A stretch of DNA of 64,000 nucleotides, from assembly GCA_937139495.1 (NCBI GenBank), contig CAKZQC010000049.1, positions 1 to 64,000 on the forward strand, in the 5' to 3' direction. Within the stretch, counting starts at the first letter, position 1; each line of letters begins with the position of its first letter. Of this stretch, positions 52,205-61,299 are shown piece by piece. Position numbers and translations under genes: made by a program. The DNA comes from an uncultured Saprospiraceae bacterium (lineage in GTDB: Bacteria; Bacteroidota; Bacteroidia; Chitinophagales; Saprospiraceae). The notes under the pieces were generated by a model. It was not told the DNA's origin. It ran no database searches and saw nothing but the letters and a program-made list of their open reading frames with translations.

Positions 52205-52744
52205 ATGCCTCAAAATGTACTTGATTCCGACAATAACCAACCTGCTACACCCATCAATGGTTGGCGAGAATTGGGCAAGGTATTTTTGGCGTATATCTCC
52301 ACTAGTATTTTTGTTAGTGGCTTGGTCAATATATTGGTCGCTTGGTATTATCCCAGCTATTATAGCACGGAGATTTTTGCTATTGACAACCTCCTCGAGT
52401 TTACTTTCGCCACTCAATGGTTTGACTTCTGTTGCCTAGGGCTAAAAGAAGGACTCCGAATAGGTACTATAATAGGTTTTTTTTATAGCTTAGGCTTTTT
52501 GGTGATTACTAAACTCAAGGGAGAATTTGCTTTGTTTTTAGCACAAATACCGCTTCTGCTGCTCCTTACGAGTTTAGGAGGAGTTATTGGTTTTTTGTAT
52601 GCAGATTTGCTTTTTAGCAATAGCTCTTACAATAACTATTGGATATACTTGATTAGCAATGTTAAGCTCTGGCTTTTGTATGGCAATATATTCGCTGCGG
52701 TGGTAGGTATCGCAAGTATCCACAGGCAGTGGAAAAAGCAGTAA
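52205..52744 (+). CDS. Membrane protein of unknown function
   Basis: 179 aa with four hydrophobic segments (about 25-48, 68-98, 108-132, 146-168). The N-terminal tail MPQNVLDSDNNQ is acidic and polar, and faintly recalls the [IL]LD[DEN] tag of other membrane proteins in this window. Begins 20 bases after the preceding small gene and ends beside a convergent lipoprotein gene. No family recognised. Confidence 0.7.
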   Translation: MPQNVLDSDNNQPATPINGWRELGKVFLAYISTSIFVSGLVNILVAWYYPSYYSTEIFAIDNLLEFTFATQWFDFCCLGLKEGLRIGTIIGFFYSLGFLVITKLKGEFALFLAQIPLLLLLTSLGGVIGFLYADLLFSNSSYNNYWIYLISNVKLWLLYGNIFAAVVGIASIHRQWKKQ

Positions 52745-52747
52745 ACA

Positions 52748-53512
52748 TTATTTTACGGCTCCAAAAGTGAGGTAAGTTGCCGTATATTTATTATCCGCCC
52801 ATTTCAATACCAATTCTGAGCTATTTTTGCCCTCTTGAAACCCTCGTTGGATAGTCAGCTTGATCAGATCTCCATCTCGCTCCAAATTCGTAACTTCGTC
52901 GTAACCTCCAGCATCATTTTTTAATTCCCAGTAAGGATAATCCGTCCCCCAGCTTGCTTTTTTGGAATATTCGTTCGGCACCAACTCAACCAATCCATAA
53001 TAATCCTTTGCCTTCAAGACAATCGGCTGATTCATCGAACAATCGATCATATCTCCATCATAAAACTGCCCCATGCCAAAGGACTCCGTTCTAAAAAACG
53101 CTACTTCGTCATTGGCAGTACCAAAACTAGCCGCTTTTTTCGACTCCAATATTTGATACGCTTGTCTTCCATCAACAATTCCTTTTTGGTTGCCCGTCTT
53201 GATTTCTACATACCAAAAAGCGGCACATAAGTCTTTTGTTGGTTGCAATAAGCTATCAGAAACAGCGATTAAATCCACTACTTTGCCATTGAGATTGGAA
53301 ATATCTCCAATTGGCTGCAATTTTTTGTCTAACAAGGTTATTTTTTCGCCTATCAAAACAACCTTGCCACTCATACCGCCAAATTCGAGTGCAGTGGCAC
53401 TTTCTACCACTGCTTCTACTTCTGACACTACCACTTCTTTTTGTTGCTCCTCAGGGGCATTAGAACAAGCATAGAGACTTATCATTAGTATTGCCATCAA
53501 ATATCGTTTCAT
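52748..53512 (-). CDS. Lipoprotein of unknown function
   Basis: 254 aa. Lipobox LYAC (Cys16). After a disordered acidic linker (about 18-42) comes a beta-rich domain with SH3-like character (NQKGIVDGRQAYQI, KITLLDKKLQPIG) and two cysteines. Bacterial SH3-like modules bind peptidoglycan or proteins, but I cannot assign a family with confidence. Confidence 0.7.
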   Translation of the reverse strand: MKRYLMAILMISLYACSNAPEEQQKEVVVSEVEAVVESATALEFGGMSGKVVLIGEKITLLDKKLQPIGDISNLNGKVVDLIAVSDSLLQPTKDLCAAFWYVEIKTGNQKGIVDGRQAYQILESKKAASFGTANDEVAFFRTESFGMGQFYDGDMIDCSMNQPIVLKAKDYYGLVELVPNEYSKKASWGTDYPYWELKNDAGGYDEVTNLERDGDLIKLTIQRGFQEGKNSSELVLKWADNKYTATYLTFGAVK

Positions 53513-53632
53513 AGTTGGTGTTTTTTGGGGTGAGTAATCGGTGTTTTCGATTCTGTAAACCTCCTGATCCAGTAGCTCTAAAATAAGAGAAGCAGCTACC
53601 GAATAAATTCAGTAGCTGCTTCAATAGCCATG

Positions 53633-53704
53633 TAGCCCATAGGGGAATCGAACCCCTCTTACCAGGATGAAAACCTGGCGTCCTAGCCGATAGACGAATG
53701 GACC
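53633..53704 (-). tRNA. tRNA-Glu (anticodon UUC)
   Basis: 72 bases on the minus strand. Acceptor GGUCCAU/AUGGGCU (one terminal G-U), an anticodon stem CCAGG/CCUGG with loop UUUUCAU giving anticodon UUC, and a T arm AGGGG-UUCGAUU-CCCCU. The 3' CCA is not encoded. Decodes GAA and GAG. Confidence 0.95.
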
Positions 53705-53883
53705 ATTGTGTATTTGTTCACCATTTCAGCAATGCAAATATACGACGGTTTTTTAAAAAACCAACAATTAAAGTAAAACTTTTTTCTATCTTGTTGTTAT
53801 TATAACAAACACTACTAATTCAAACCCTTACAATCAAAGGGTTTGAAGCCATTTTGATTAATCTAAAAAAAATTATAAAAAAC

Positions 53884-54873
53884 ATGAAAAAGAAAATTGC
53901 TATAAATGGATTTGGGCGTATTGGTCGCTTGGCTTTGCGCAATCTGATGAAAAATAAAAACGTAGAAGTAGTTGGAATTAATGACTTGACCGATACTATT
54001 ACCCTTGCACATCTATTTGAATTTGACAGTAATCACCGTCGTTATGATGGCACTGTAAGTGTCGAAGGTAACAATATTGTAGTAGATGGACAAGAAATAA
54101 GAACAACGAGTATCAAAGATCCTGCTCAATTGCCTTGGGGCGAACTGGGTGTAGATGTTGTATTGGAATGTACAGGTATTTTCAGAACAACCGAAAAAGC
54201 CATGTTGCATATAGAAGCAGGTGCTAAAAAAGTAATCCTATCGGCTCCAGCCAAAAGTACTGGTATCCCAACAGTGGTGATTGGTGTCAACCAAGATATT
54301 ATCAAAAAAGATGACTTGATCGTATCCAATGCCTCTTGTACCACCAATTGCTTGGCTTCTTTGGTCAAAGTAATTGAGGACAACTATGGTATCCAGACAG
54401 GCTTTATGAGTACTATTCACGCCTATACCAGCAACCAAAATATACAAGATGCTCCTCATAGTGACTTGCGTAGAGCTAGAGCAGCAGCCGAAAACTTAAT
54501 TCCTACTAGTACAGGTGCAGCCGAAGCCTTGGCGTTGGTTATTCCATCTATCAAAGGTAAAATCTTTGCTTCTTGTATTCGTGTGCCTGTACCGACTGGC
54601 TCTATCGTAGAACTCACCGTACAGACCGACAAAACGGTAACCGTAGAAGGTGTCAACAAGGCATTTGCAGCAGCAGCCAAAGGACAGCTAAAGGGCGTAC
54701 TAGAGTACAGCGACAAACCATTGGTATCGAGTGATATTGTATCCAATCCACACACTTGTATTTTCGATTCGCTATTGACGGAAGTCCATCAAGGACAACT
54801 CAAAGTAACGGCTTGGTATGACAATGAAGCTGGCTATGCCGCTAAATTGGCAGAAATGGTTGATTTGGTTTAA
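53884..54873 (+). CDS. gap: Glyceraldehyde-3-phosphate dehydrogenase
   Basis: 329 aa from the ATG at 53884 (MKKKIAINGFGRIGRLALRN), the standard start; an upstream codon adds ten residues. The NAD fold holds NGFGRIGR (8-15) and Asp34 in GINDL; the catalytic Cys152 is in SNASCTTNC. CASCIRVPVPTGS is present as SCIRVPVPTGS. It interconverts glyceraldehyde-3-phosphate and 1,3-bisphosphoglycerate in glycolysis. Asp34 favours NAD over NADP. Lone gene, terminated downstream. Confidence 0.97.
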   Translation: MKKKIAINGFGRIGRLALRNLMKNKNVEVVGINDLTDTITLAHLFEFDSNHRRYDGTVSVEGNNIVVDGQEIRTTSIKDPAQLPWGELGVDVVLECTGIFRTTEKAMLHIEAGAKKVILSAPAKSTGIPTVVIGVNQDIIKKDDLIVSNASCTTNCLASLVKVIEDNYGIQTGFMSTIHAYTSNQNIQDAPHSDLRRARAAAENLIPTSTGAAEALALVIPSIKGKIFASCIRVPVPTGSIVELTVQTDKTVTVEGVNKAFAAAAKGQLKGVLEYSDKPLVSSDIVSNPHTCIFDSLLTEVHQGQLKVTAWYDNEAGYAAKLAEMVDLV

Positions 54874-54890
54874 TCATTTTCGACTAACAA

Positions 54891-54932
54891 AAAAATGCGA
54901 AATACTTCTCTTAGAGGTATTTCGCATTTTTT
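54891..54932 (+). terminator. Rho-independent terminator of gap
   Basis: AAAAATGCGAAATACTT pairs with AGGTATTTCGCATTTTT (one G-U) and is followed by a T-rich run. Confidence 0.88.
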
Positions 54933-54946
54933 TGTTTTTTTTACTT

Positions 54947-55375
54947 TTACACTTCGTTCATATACTCGTAGAGTGCCTCTATATAGGCTGCCAAAGATTC
55001 TAAATCTGCTTTGATTTGTGGCAATTCTCTAGCATCACATTCCCAGCCCAAATCAAAAACACTCTGCTCGTCAGCATGAATTTTTTGGGTAGAATTAGGC
55101 TCCAATTTATCTCTAAAATAGATAGTCCGCTGTATATCGGCAAACTTGGCAGGTACATACATCATCTCTTCAAATTGCACCTTATAGACAATCCGAATAT
55201 CTTTGATTTCGATACCAAAAGTATCTTTCCCTGCCAATGGAGTCAACTGCAATTGAGCAAAAGCCTCTTCAAAATCGAACTGCAACAAGTGCATCAATAA
55301 AGTAATTGCCAACTGATTATTTTCGCTTGTTTGAGCATCGATCAGCAGTTGTATCTTTTCTCTTTCTGTTGCCAT
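54947..55375 (-). CDS. Small soluble protein, partner gene of the divergent kinase
   Basis: 142 aa, acidic, with helical ends (LLIDAQTSENNQLAITLLMHL at the start, LESLAAYIEALYEYM at the end) and a beta-rich middle (DIRIVYKVQFEEMMYV). It includes two Cys-rich short steps (GWECDARE). No family recognised. Its ATG directly follows the TAA stop of the kinase gene, so the two are translationally coupled and likely act together; whether it is a substrate, regulator or unrelated is unknown. Confidence 0.7.
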   Translation of the reverse strand: MATEREKIQLLIDAQTSENNQLAITLLMHLLQFDFEEAFAQLQLTPLAGKDTFGIEIKDIRIVYKVQFEEMMYVPAKFADIQRTIYFRDKLEPNSTQKIHADEQSVFDLGWECDARELPQIKADLESLAAYIEALYEYMNEV

Positions 55376-58027
55376 TTAGTATTTTTTGAGATAACATAAT
55401 TGAGCCAAATGCTTCCAAAAACTAAGGGCTACCTTGTACTTTCGTACTTGTCGATGCTCCTCTACAAGAAGCTGTTTTTGATACAACCGTTGGTATTCTT
55501 CTTGAAGTCGAACAATACCTTTTTCGTACGTTTTTTTATTTTGTTTGAGCTGTTCAATAGCGGCAACAGGCTGCTCGTTATGCTGTAGCAATCCTTTTAT
55601 TATCAATTGATTAACTCGCTCTCCTTTTGCTTTCGACTGCTCCAATAGTTCTTGATACCGCACGCTATATTGAGCATAAATCACCTTTTCTTCTCTTGCT
55701 TTTTGTTGCGACAACGCCTGCAATATATTTTTTTGAGAGCGGTATTTTGATTTTATATTTTCTAGTTCTGCCTCATTCGCTTGACGCAATGCTTCCGTTA
55801 GCTTTTTGTGTTGCGTACCCAACAACAACCGCTCTTGCCTCAGTGTACTTTTCGCAATATTCAGTTGCTTAAAAAGTGTAATTTGAGCGGCTTCCAATTG
55901 TGTTTTAAAAGTCGTTTCTATTGCTTTTTCTTGTTGCTCAGAGACCACAACAATCCTTTGCTTTATATTTTTCCACCAAGTGACCAATTCATGGATATGA
56001 TAATAACGTAGCGGACTAAGCGGAACCTGTTTGCCCGAAGCCAAGACCAAAGCTGTCTTATGAATCGCCTCGATTTGATTCAGGTTATCAACTCCTGCCC
56101 TTTTGAGCAAGTCGGTAGTTTGGTCGATAGAATTAGCTAGATTTTTCTGCAAATTCTCTTGCGTCAAAGCTCCTTTTTTTATCGGGTCCTGCATCGGCGA
56201 AGACTTTGCCATCTCCAAGGCAGCTTGTAGTGCATGGGCATTATCTTTGACTAGCAGCAGCTTTTTGAGTTGATAATCCTTTTGGATTTTATCCAGCAAT
56301 CGTTGTTGCTTTTCTTGTTCTTGTTCCAGTGCTATTTTTTCTTTCTTAACCTTTCGGTGTAGCTTTTTTTGAGCTTGTGCCAATGCTTCTTTTTCGGCAA
56401 ATCCGATAGCTGCCAACTCCGCCTCTACACCTACGGCAGTAGCAAAAATTGGATTCTGATGCAGCTCCTTTAGGTATTTTTCATTCAACTGTTGATACGC
56501 TTTCGTTTCGCTTTTCATCAATTCAAGAGCCGCTTCATCTTCTATTTTCAAGGTCTCTATCAGTTCTTTTTTTGAAGCTTGTATATCTAATTTTAGCTGT
56601 TGCAATACAGCCAGTTCGGACTTTCTGAACAATGCATTGGTAGAGAGACACAATTGTTGATAAAAATCATCCAGATAAATCTTGACCGCCGAATAAGTAG
56701 TTTGCTGCTTCTCCAAAAAGACCTCTTCTTGCAGCATCAAATCCATATCCATAGCAACCAATAAAGTATTTTCCCGCTGACTATAACTATTGGCTAGCAC
56801 CGTTCCCCAAACCAGCACCAATAACAACAATAACCACCAAGTCGTAAAACAACAAACCGCAGATAATCCCGCTGTAGAAAGTAAAAAAACTAACCAGCCA
56901 ATTTGTCGCTGTTGTTGTAAGTGTGCTACATTTTCTACTACTTGCGTAGATAGTACGATTGCTTTTTCTTGCTGCTTTGCCATCTCTTTTGGCGATTGTG
57001 GCAGCTGTTGCAATGCCATTATTTCATCTTCTTCTAGCACAGACACTACCGTAGAGGGCAAATGTCTCAAATGTTGGTCATCCAAACATTGCAGCAAGGT
57101 AGAACACCACTCTTGTACTGTTGGGCGTTGGGCGGCATCAAGGTGCCCAGCCACAAAACAGCGGTCAAAAAGTCCCTGAATAGCCTTTGGCAATTGCTTC
57201 AAATCGTTGTGCAATGGCGGTACCGCTGCTAGTTGATTTTTTAGGTGTGGGGCATGAACATACAAGCCATGTTCTATTTTCTGTGTCAAATCATTGTAGT
57301 GCGACAGCTTGCCTTTGTAGCTTGCCGCAAATGGATGAATCCCCAACAACACTTTGTAACAAACAACCGCCATACTGAATCGATCCCATGCTTGTTGCTG
57401 TGTGGGGTCAGTGGTATTTTTTCGATAATATTCTGGAGGGGTATAGTCGGGCGTAGCCACAGGAGCATCAAAAAGCGTTATTCCGTTTTCTACAATTTCG
57501 ATAGAATCCAAATCTACTAATGCTACCAATCCATCTGGCTGCACCAATACATTATCAGGCTTAAAATCTACCAATATATATTGTTCAAGTGCGTGTATTT
57601 GTTGTATGGCTATTGCAATATTATAACACAATTTGAGGCGGAGCGACAATGCTTGAGGAGCATCTCGATGAAACCGATACCAAGTTGTTCGTAGACTTCG
57701 GGGCAACTTAGGCGTACAGAGTATTTCCAATTTTTCGCCTGCTGCTTTGGGCATGACCAAACCAACAAATGCTCCATCTTCGTCCGTCAATACCGCTTGC
57801 ACCCAAACCAACGCCGCACCATCTGCACCAGCAGGCGGGTGTGCTAGCAAGTAGGCTATTTTGTTTTGTTTGGCAATCGTCCGCTTGGGCAAATGATAAA
57901 TTTTAGCAACACTTCCCATCCATTCCAGAGGGGATTCTATCGCATAAATCTCTCCTTCTCCACCACTCGCAAAGGGTTTGTCTGCCAATTCTAACAATTC
58001 TTTGGTTGATTGGATATAGGTATTCAT
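55376..58027 (-). CDS. Divergent protein kinase with transmembrane pair and long coiled-coil region
   Basis: 883 aa. The N-terminal kinase domain (1-320) has a glycine loop SGGEGEIY (21-28), the ATP lysine K42, a catalytic loop VDFKPDN (153-159, Asp154, Lys156, Asn159; HRD is absent), a metal-binding DLD (172-174) instead of DFG, and PPE (197-199). All core residues are kept, so it may be active. It resembles the YegI-like group (COG4248), but lacks an obvious helix-hairpin-helix end. Two membrane helices lie at about 378-415, followed by about 450 residues of Lys/Glu/Gln-rich coiled coil. A small gene is coupled downstream. Confidence 0.8.
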   Translation of the reverse strand: MNTYIQSTKELLELADKPFASGGEGEIYAIESPLEWMGSVAKIYHLPKRTIAKQNKIAYLLAHPPAGADGAALVWVQAVLTDEDGAFVGLVMPKAAGEKLEILCTPKLPRSLRTTWYRFHRDAPQALSLRLKLCYNIAIAIQQIHALEQYILVDFKPDNVLVQPDGLVALVDLDSIEIVENGITLFDAPVATPDYTPPEYYRKNTTDPTQQQAWDRFSMAVVCYKVLLGIHPFAASYKGKLSHYNDLTQKIEHGLYVHAPHLKNQLAAVPPLHNDLKQLPKAIQGLFDRCFVAGHLDAAQRPTVQEWCSTLLQCLDDQHLRHLPSTVVSVLEEDEIMALQQLPQSPKEMAKQQEKAIVLSTQVVENVAHLQQQRQIGWLVFLLSTAGLSAVCCFTTWWLLLLLVLVWGTVLANSYSQRENTLLVAMDMDLMLQEEVFLEKQQTTYSAVKIYLDDFYQQLCLSTNALFRKSELAVLQQLKLDIQASKKELIETLKIEDEAALELMKSETKAYQQLNEKYLKELHQNPIFATAVGVEAELAAIGFAEKEALAQAQKKLHRKVKKEKIALEQEQEKQQRLLDKIQKDYQLKKLLLVKDNAHALQAALEMAKSSPMQDPIKKGALTQENLQKNLANSIDQTTDLLKRAGVDNLNQIEAIHKTALVLASGKQVPLSPLRYYHIHELVTWWKNIKQRIVVVSEQQEKAIETTFKTQLEAAQITLFKQLNIAKSTLRQERLLLGTQHKKLTEALRQANEAELENIKSKYRSQKNILQALSQQKAREEKVIYAQYSVRYQELLEQSKAKGERVNQLIIKGLLQHNEQPVAAIEQLKQNKKTYEKGIVRLQEEYQRLYQKQLLVEEHRQVRKYKVALSFWKHLAQLCYLKKY

Positions 58028-58080
58028 AAAAGAGGGGCTTTTTTTTTAAAAAAATACGGGTACTTTTGCTCCGCTTATTT

Positions 58081-58770
58081 TCACTCCAATATATTTTTGG
58101 CTAAGGGGTACAGTTTATCGACCCATTTGCGATACATTCTGCCCGAAGGGTGCAGTCCATCTGCTGCTAATAAATTAGGCTCTGCCATAGCTTGCCTAGA
58201 GATAGGCGTAATGTCTATCCAGATAGCTCCTTTCTGTAGGGTGAGTCGTTTTTTGACGGTATTGAATTTGTCGGTAGCCCGACTAATAGCAGCCTGATCA
58301 CTTATGCCTACTGGTGTATAACCATAATCAGGAATAGACGCGACTAATACTTTTTGAGGTTCGCCGCCCACCAAACGAATAGATCGCTCCAGCAGTGTAT
58401 CCAACTCTTGTTCGTACGTTATCAAGCTATTATGGCGATACAAGTTATTGACACCAATTAGGAGCGTCAGCACATCAAAGGTGTCTTTCAAATCTACTTG
58501 ATTCAACTTATCAATCAAGTTTCCTGTCGTCCAGCCTGTTTGGGCTATAATAGTCGTTTGGCAATGAATATCATCTACTTTCAAACGCTCTTGTAGCTGT
58601 ATCGGAAATCGATCTTCCGTCGTGACTCGCTCCCCTATCGTATAAGAATCGCCCAGTGCCAAATAAGTATAAATTGGCGTAGCGATAGTCTTGGAGCGCA
58701 TCGTTGTGGTATTTGCTTTGCTACAGCTAGCTAGCCACCACAAGCCCAATACCCAAAGTAAATTTTTCAT
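58081..58770 (-). CDS. SGNH/GDSL esterase, lipoprotein
   Basis: 229 aa. Lipobox LASC (Cys16). GDSL blocks: LALGDSYTIGE (nucleophile Ser), IGVNNLYR with the oxyanion Asn, and ADGLHPSGRMY (catalytic Asp and His). Resembles lysophospholipase/acyl-esterase proteins at the outer membrane or in the periplasm. It carries a 13-base leader repeat (TTAGACACGCTCT) just upstream that is also found before the UbiA-like gene, the next gene upstream on this strand. Confidence 0.92.
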   Translation of the reverse strand: MKNLLWVLGLWWLASCSKANTTTMRSKTIATPIYTYLALGDSYTIGERVTTEDRFPIQLQERLKVDDIHCQTTIIAQTGWTTGNLIDKLNQVDLKDTFDVLTLLIGVNNLYRHNSLITYEQELDTLLERSIRLVGGEPQKVLVASIPDYGYTPVGISDQAAISRATDKFNTVKKRLTLQKGAIWIDITPISRQAMAEPNLLAADGLHPSGRMYRKWVDKLYPLAKNILE

Positions 58771-58781
58771 AGAAGTTGTTT

Positions 58782-58794
58782 AGAGCGTGTCTAA
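58782..58794 (-). repeat. 13-bp leader repeat, copy 1
   Basis: TTAGACACGCTCT on the minus strand, 12-24 bases before the GDSL lipoprotein start. The same 13 bases occur at 59671-59683 before the UbiA-like gene. Confidence 0.5.
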
Positions 58795-58797
58795 GGT

Positions 58798-59652
58798 TTA
58801 TCGAAGAAACAAATCTAAGATAACAAAAAAACTAAACACTGCTGAAGCAATCCCGTTGGTGGTAAAAAATGCCAAGTTAACCTTGCTCAAGTCGTTGGGC
58901 TTAACCAATGTATGCTGATAAGTCAACAAGCTCAAAAACAGTGCAACACCTACCCAATGATACCACAATACAGGTGCTAAATATGCCGCCCAAACGACTA
59001 ATCCAGCCGTAATAATGTGCAACGTATTGGAGAGTATCAACGCCCTTCTTTTGCCCAGAGTAGCAGGCACAGAATGTAAGCCCAACGACTTGTCAAAGTC
59101 TTCGTCTTGCAAGGCATAAATAATATCAAATCCAGCCACCCAAAACAACACTACAAAAGAATACAACACAGGAATAACACTATCAAACTTGCCTGTAACG
59201 GCTACATAAGCACCAATAGGAGCCAATGCCAAACCAACCCCTAACACAAAGTGACACAATGCCGTAAATCGCTTGGTGTAAGAATAACCAAGCACTACCG
59301 CCAGCGCAATAGGCGAAAGCAACAAACACAATGGATTGATTAGATAAGTAGTCCCTACAAAAAGTAGGCAATTGATAATAATAAAATACAAGGCACTTTG
59401 TGGGCTAATAACTCCTGCGGGGATTTCACGAACGACAGTACGGGGATTTTTGCCATCAATATCTCGGTCGATATAACGATTGAACGCCATAGCGGCACTT
59501 CGAGCAAACACCATACACAAAATAACCTTGACTAACAACAACCAATCAACTGTACTGGCAGTCTGGGTGGTTGCCAAAAAAAAGCCAATTAAGGCAAAGG
59601 GCAAGGCAAAAATAGTATGGCTAAACTTGATGAGTGACAAGTAATTTTTCAT
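58798..59652 (-). CDS. ubiA: UbiA-like prenyltransferase (UbiA/MqnP type)
   Basis: 284 aa with eight to nine transmembrane helices. NRYIDRDID (58-66) is the first Asp-rich motif and YALQDEDFD (about 184-192) the second; together they bind the prenyl diphosphate via magnesium. The closest style is the TIGR01475 group, which prenylates an aromatic ring in ubiquinone or in the futalosine route to menaquinone. Menaquinone is usual in Bacteroidota, so MqnP-like activity is the favoured guess. Confidence 0.9.
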   Translation of the reverse strand: MKNYLSLIKFSHTIFALPFALIGFFLATTQTASTVDWLLLVKVILCMVFARSAAMAFNRYIDRDIDGKNPRTVVREIPAGVISPQSALYFIIINCLLFVGTTYLINPLCLLLSPIALAVVLGYSYTKRFTALCHFVLGVGLALAPIGAYVAVTGKFDSVIPVLYSFVVLFWVAGFDIIYALQDEDFDKSLGLHSVPATLGKRRALILSNTLHIITAGLVVWAAYLAPVLWYHWVGVALFLSLLTYQHTLVKPNDLSKVNLAFFTTNGIASAVFSFFVILDLFLR

Positions 59653-59670
59653 AATAGTTGATACGTTGTA

Positions 59671-59683
59671 AGAGCGTGTCTAA
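59671..59683 (-). repeat. 13-bp leader repeat, copy 2
   Basis: TTAGACACGCTCT on the minus strand, 19-31 bases before the UbiA-like start; identical to 58782-58794. Confidence 0.5.
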
Positions 59684-59862
59684 TAAAAATAATCTTCAAA
59701 ACTAATTAAAAACATTGGGAATGTACACTTTTCAGCTAGCGTTACTTTATTGCAAAGAATAGAAATTAGCGTTGCCTTTGACAAGACCCATTTGCTATTA
59801 GATACTAAAAGTTAGACTTCCTACCTTAGCTTTCTATGCCCTTGTCAATGTTAGAGGTTATT

Positions 59863-60006
59863 ACGAAGTTGTTGAGTACAAGACAAAAGTTAAAAATACT
59901 TATTCCAAAGGTATTGTTTAGCCTTCAAATAAGGTACTAAGCACTTTAAAAGTGCTTAGTACCTCGTTGATAATAGTTTTTTGTCCTGTACTAAAACGAA
60001 GTTGTT
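59863..60006. other. Nested repeat structure in a gene-free stretch
   Basis: The stretch 59653-60118 has no gene I can support. It holds ACGAAGTTGTT as a direct repeat at 59863-59873 and 59996-60006. Inside lies an inverted pair, GTACAAGACAAAA (59876-59888) with TTTTGTCCTGTAC (59979-59991), 12 of 13 bases matching. In the centre is a long perfect palindrome AGGTACTAAGCACTTT/AAAGTGCTTAGTACC (about 59932-59963). The layout resembles a small non-autonomous element or a structured RNA. No coding sign. Confidence 0.5.
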
Positions 60007-60041
60007 TAAAAAAATCTATCAAGTAGGTGGTTGTGAAAAAC

Positions 60042-60080
60042 AAAAAAAAGCCCCATACAAGTAATCTTGTATGGAGCTTT
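60042..60080 (-). terminator. Rho-independent terminator of the second DUF1573 gene
   Basis: AAAGCCCCATACAAG pairs with CTTGTATGGAGCTTT (one mismatch); the minus strand continues into eight T residues. Confidence 0.85.
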
Positions 60081-60118
60081 AGATTTAAGCGACTATTACT
60101 ATTTGAAATAGAGCTCGT

Positions 60119-60730
60119 TTAGTTTTGTGGAATCACTACTGGTGCAGCATTTCCTTCTATTGGATTGCCATCAGCATCCAACTGAACAACATCCGCTAAG
60201 ATATTCAATACCGTACTACCTGGAATAGTATTGGCATCAATTGTTACTTGTTTGTTGTTGGATCCTTTTTTGCCTTTAGAGTCAAATTTCACTCTAATCT
60301 CGCTACTCGCACCAGGAGCAATAGGCTCTTTTGGCCACTCAGGAACAGTACACCCACAGCTACCTCTTGCATTGTTGATAATCAGTGGATTGGCAGAAGT
60401 ATTCTTAAATTTAAAAACGTGTTCTACTTTCTCTCCTTCTGTAATCGTACCGAAATCATGCTTGATTTCAGAAAACGCCATAGTAGCAGCATCTTCTGGC
60501 TTGATTGTAGGTTGTTGTGGCTGCGTAATCGCGTTGGTAGGCTTGATAGCCGAATTCGGATCTTGTGTATTGATAGAAGTACTTGCATTGTAGTTATTAT
60601 TGTTAGACAATGCTCTCGTCTGATTAATAACATCGCTATCAACACCCGAAAAAGTAGTGTACGTCAAGTAAGCCAACCACAAAAACATAACGCCCATAGC
60701 GCCGATGATCAAATTTTGTTTGTTTTCCAT
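60119..60730 (-). CDS. Membrane-anchored DUF1573 protein
   Basis: 203 aa. One N-terminal transmembrane helix (about 8-25) instead of a lipobox, an Asn/Thr/Pro-rich linker (about 40-75), and a DUF1573 domain (about 85-190) with HDFGTITEGEKVEHVFKFKN and GSCGCTVPEWP. It closely matches the domain of the lipoprotein at 19554-20165, so the two are paralogues with different anchors. The ASH-like domain probably binds other envelope proteins. Confidence 0.88.
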   Translation of the reverse strand: MENKQNLIIGAMGVMFLWLAYLTYTTFSGVDSDVINQTRALSNNNNYNASTSINTQDPNSAIKPTNAITQPQQPTIKPEDAATMAFSEIKHDFGTITEGEKVEHVFKFKNTSANPLIINNARGSCGCTVPEWPKEPIAPGASSEIRVKFDSKGKKGSNNKQVTIDANTIPGSTVLNILADVVQLDADGNPIEGNAAPVVIPQN

Positions 60731-61141
60731 ATCAAAGATATAATTGAGTTAAGTTTTAGAAAAAATTAAATGTAGTATTAGAGATTATTAAAGATGTTTA
60801 GAAGGTAAGGTATCTAAATCATTTTTCAGCCCAAAAAGTGGAGTTAAACTACTTAGAAACCCTATTAGATTTCAAAAATACATTATTTCTAGTAAGAAAT
60901 TAATTCTCTTAACGCTTTTTAACCACTCCCATAAGAATTTTTCAATTATGCCGTGGATTTTATATTAAAAAACACCAGCTATTGGTAATAGCTCCTATTG
61001 TGAAAATCTCATACCACCACCCCACATACAGTATATAATCATATATACAGAGATGTCTATCTTATCGTTAGTCCTGTCAAATATACATTTACATAGGTGA
61101 ATAAATAAACAATACGCTCTAATAGTTTCTCAAAAAAATGT

Positions 61142-61149
61142 ACTTTTGC
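61142..61149 (+). promoter_or_regulatory. -7 promoter element upstream of the giant secreted protein
   Basis: TACTTTTG, about 260 bases before the ATG at 61409. The gap 60731-61408 shows no gene; besides this element it holds the hairpin described at 61264-61299. Confidence 0.45.
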
Positions 61150-61263
61150 ACTCGTTTTAGACTAACATTTTATTTTTAAAAAAAAGTACTACATACAGAT
61201 TGTATAAGAGTATATCTAAGCCAAAAGAACTACTTAAAAGTTATACCCATTTCTATTCATGGT

Positions 61264-61299
61264 AATGTTTTATTTAAATCCCCCATTAAATAAAACATT
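61264..61299 (+). promoter_or_regulatory. Leader hairpin of the giant secreted protein gene
   Basis: AATGTTTTATTTA (61264-61276) pairs perfectly with TAAATAAAACATT (61287-61299) around a ten-base loop. It lies in the predicted 5' untranslated leader, without a following T run, so it is not a standard terminator; it could stabilise or regulate the mRNA. Confidence 0.45.
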
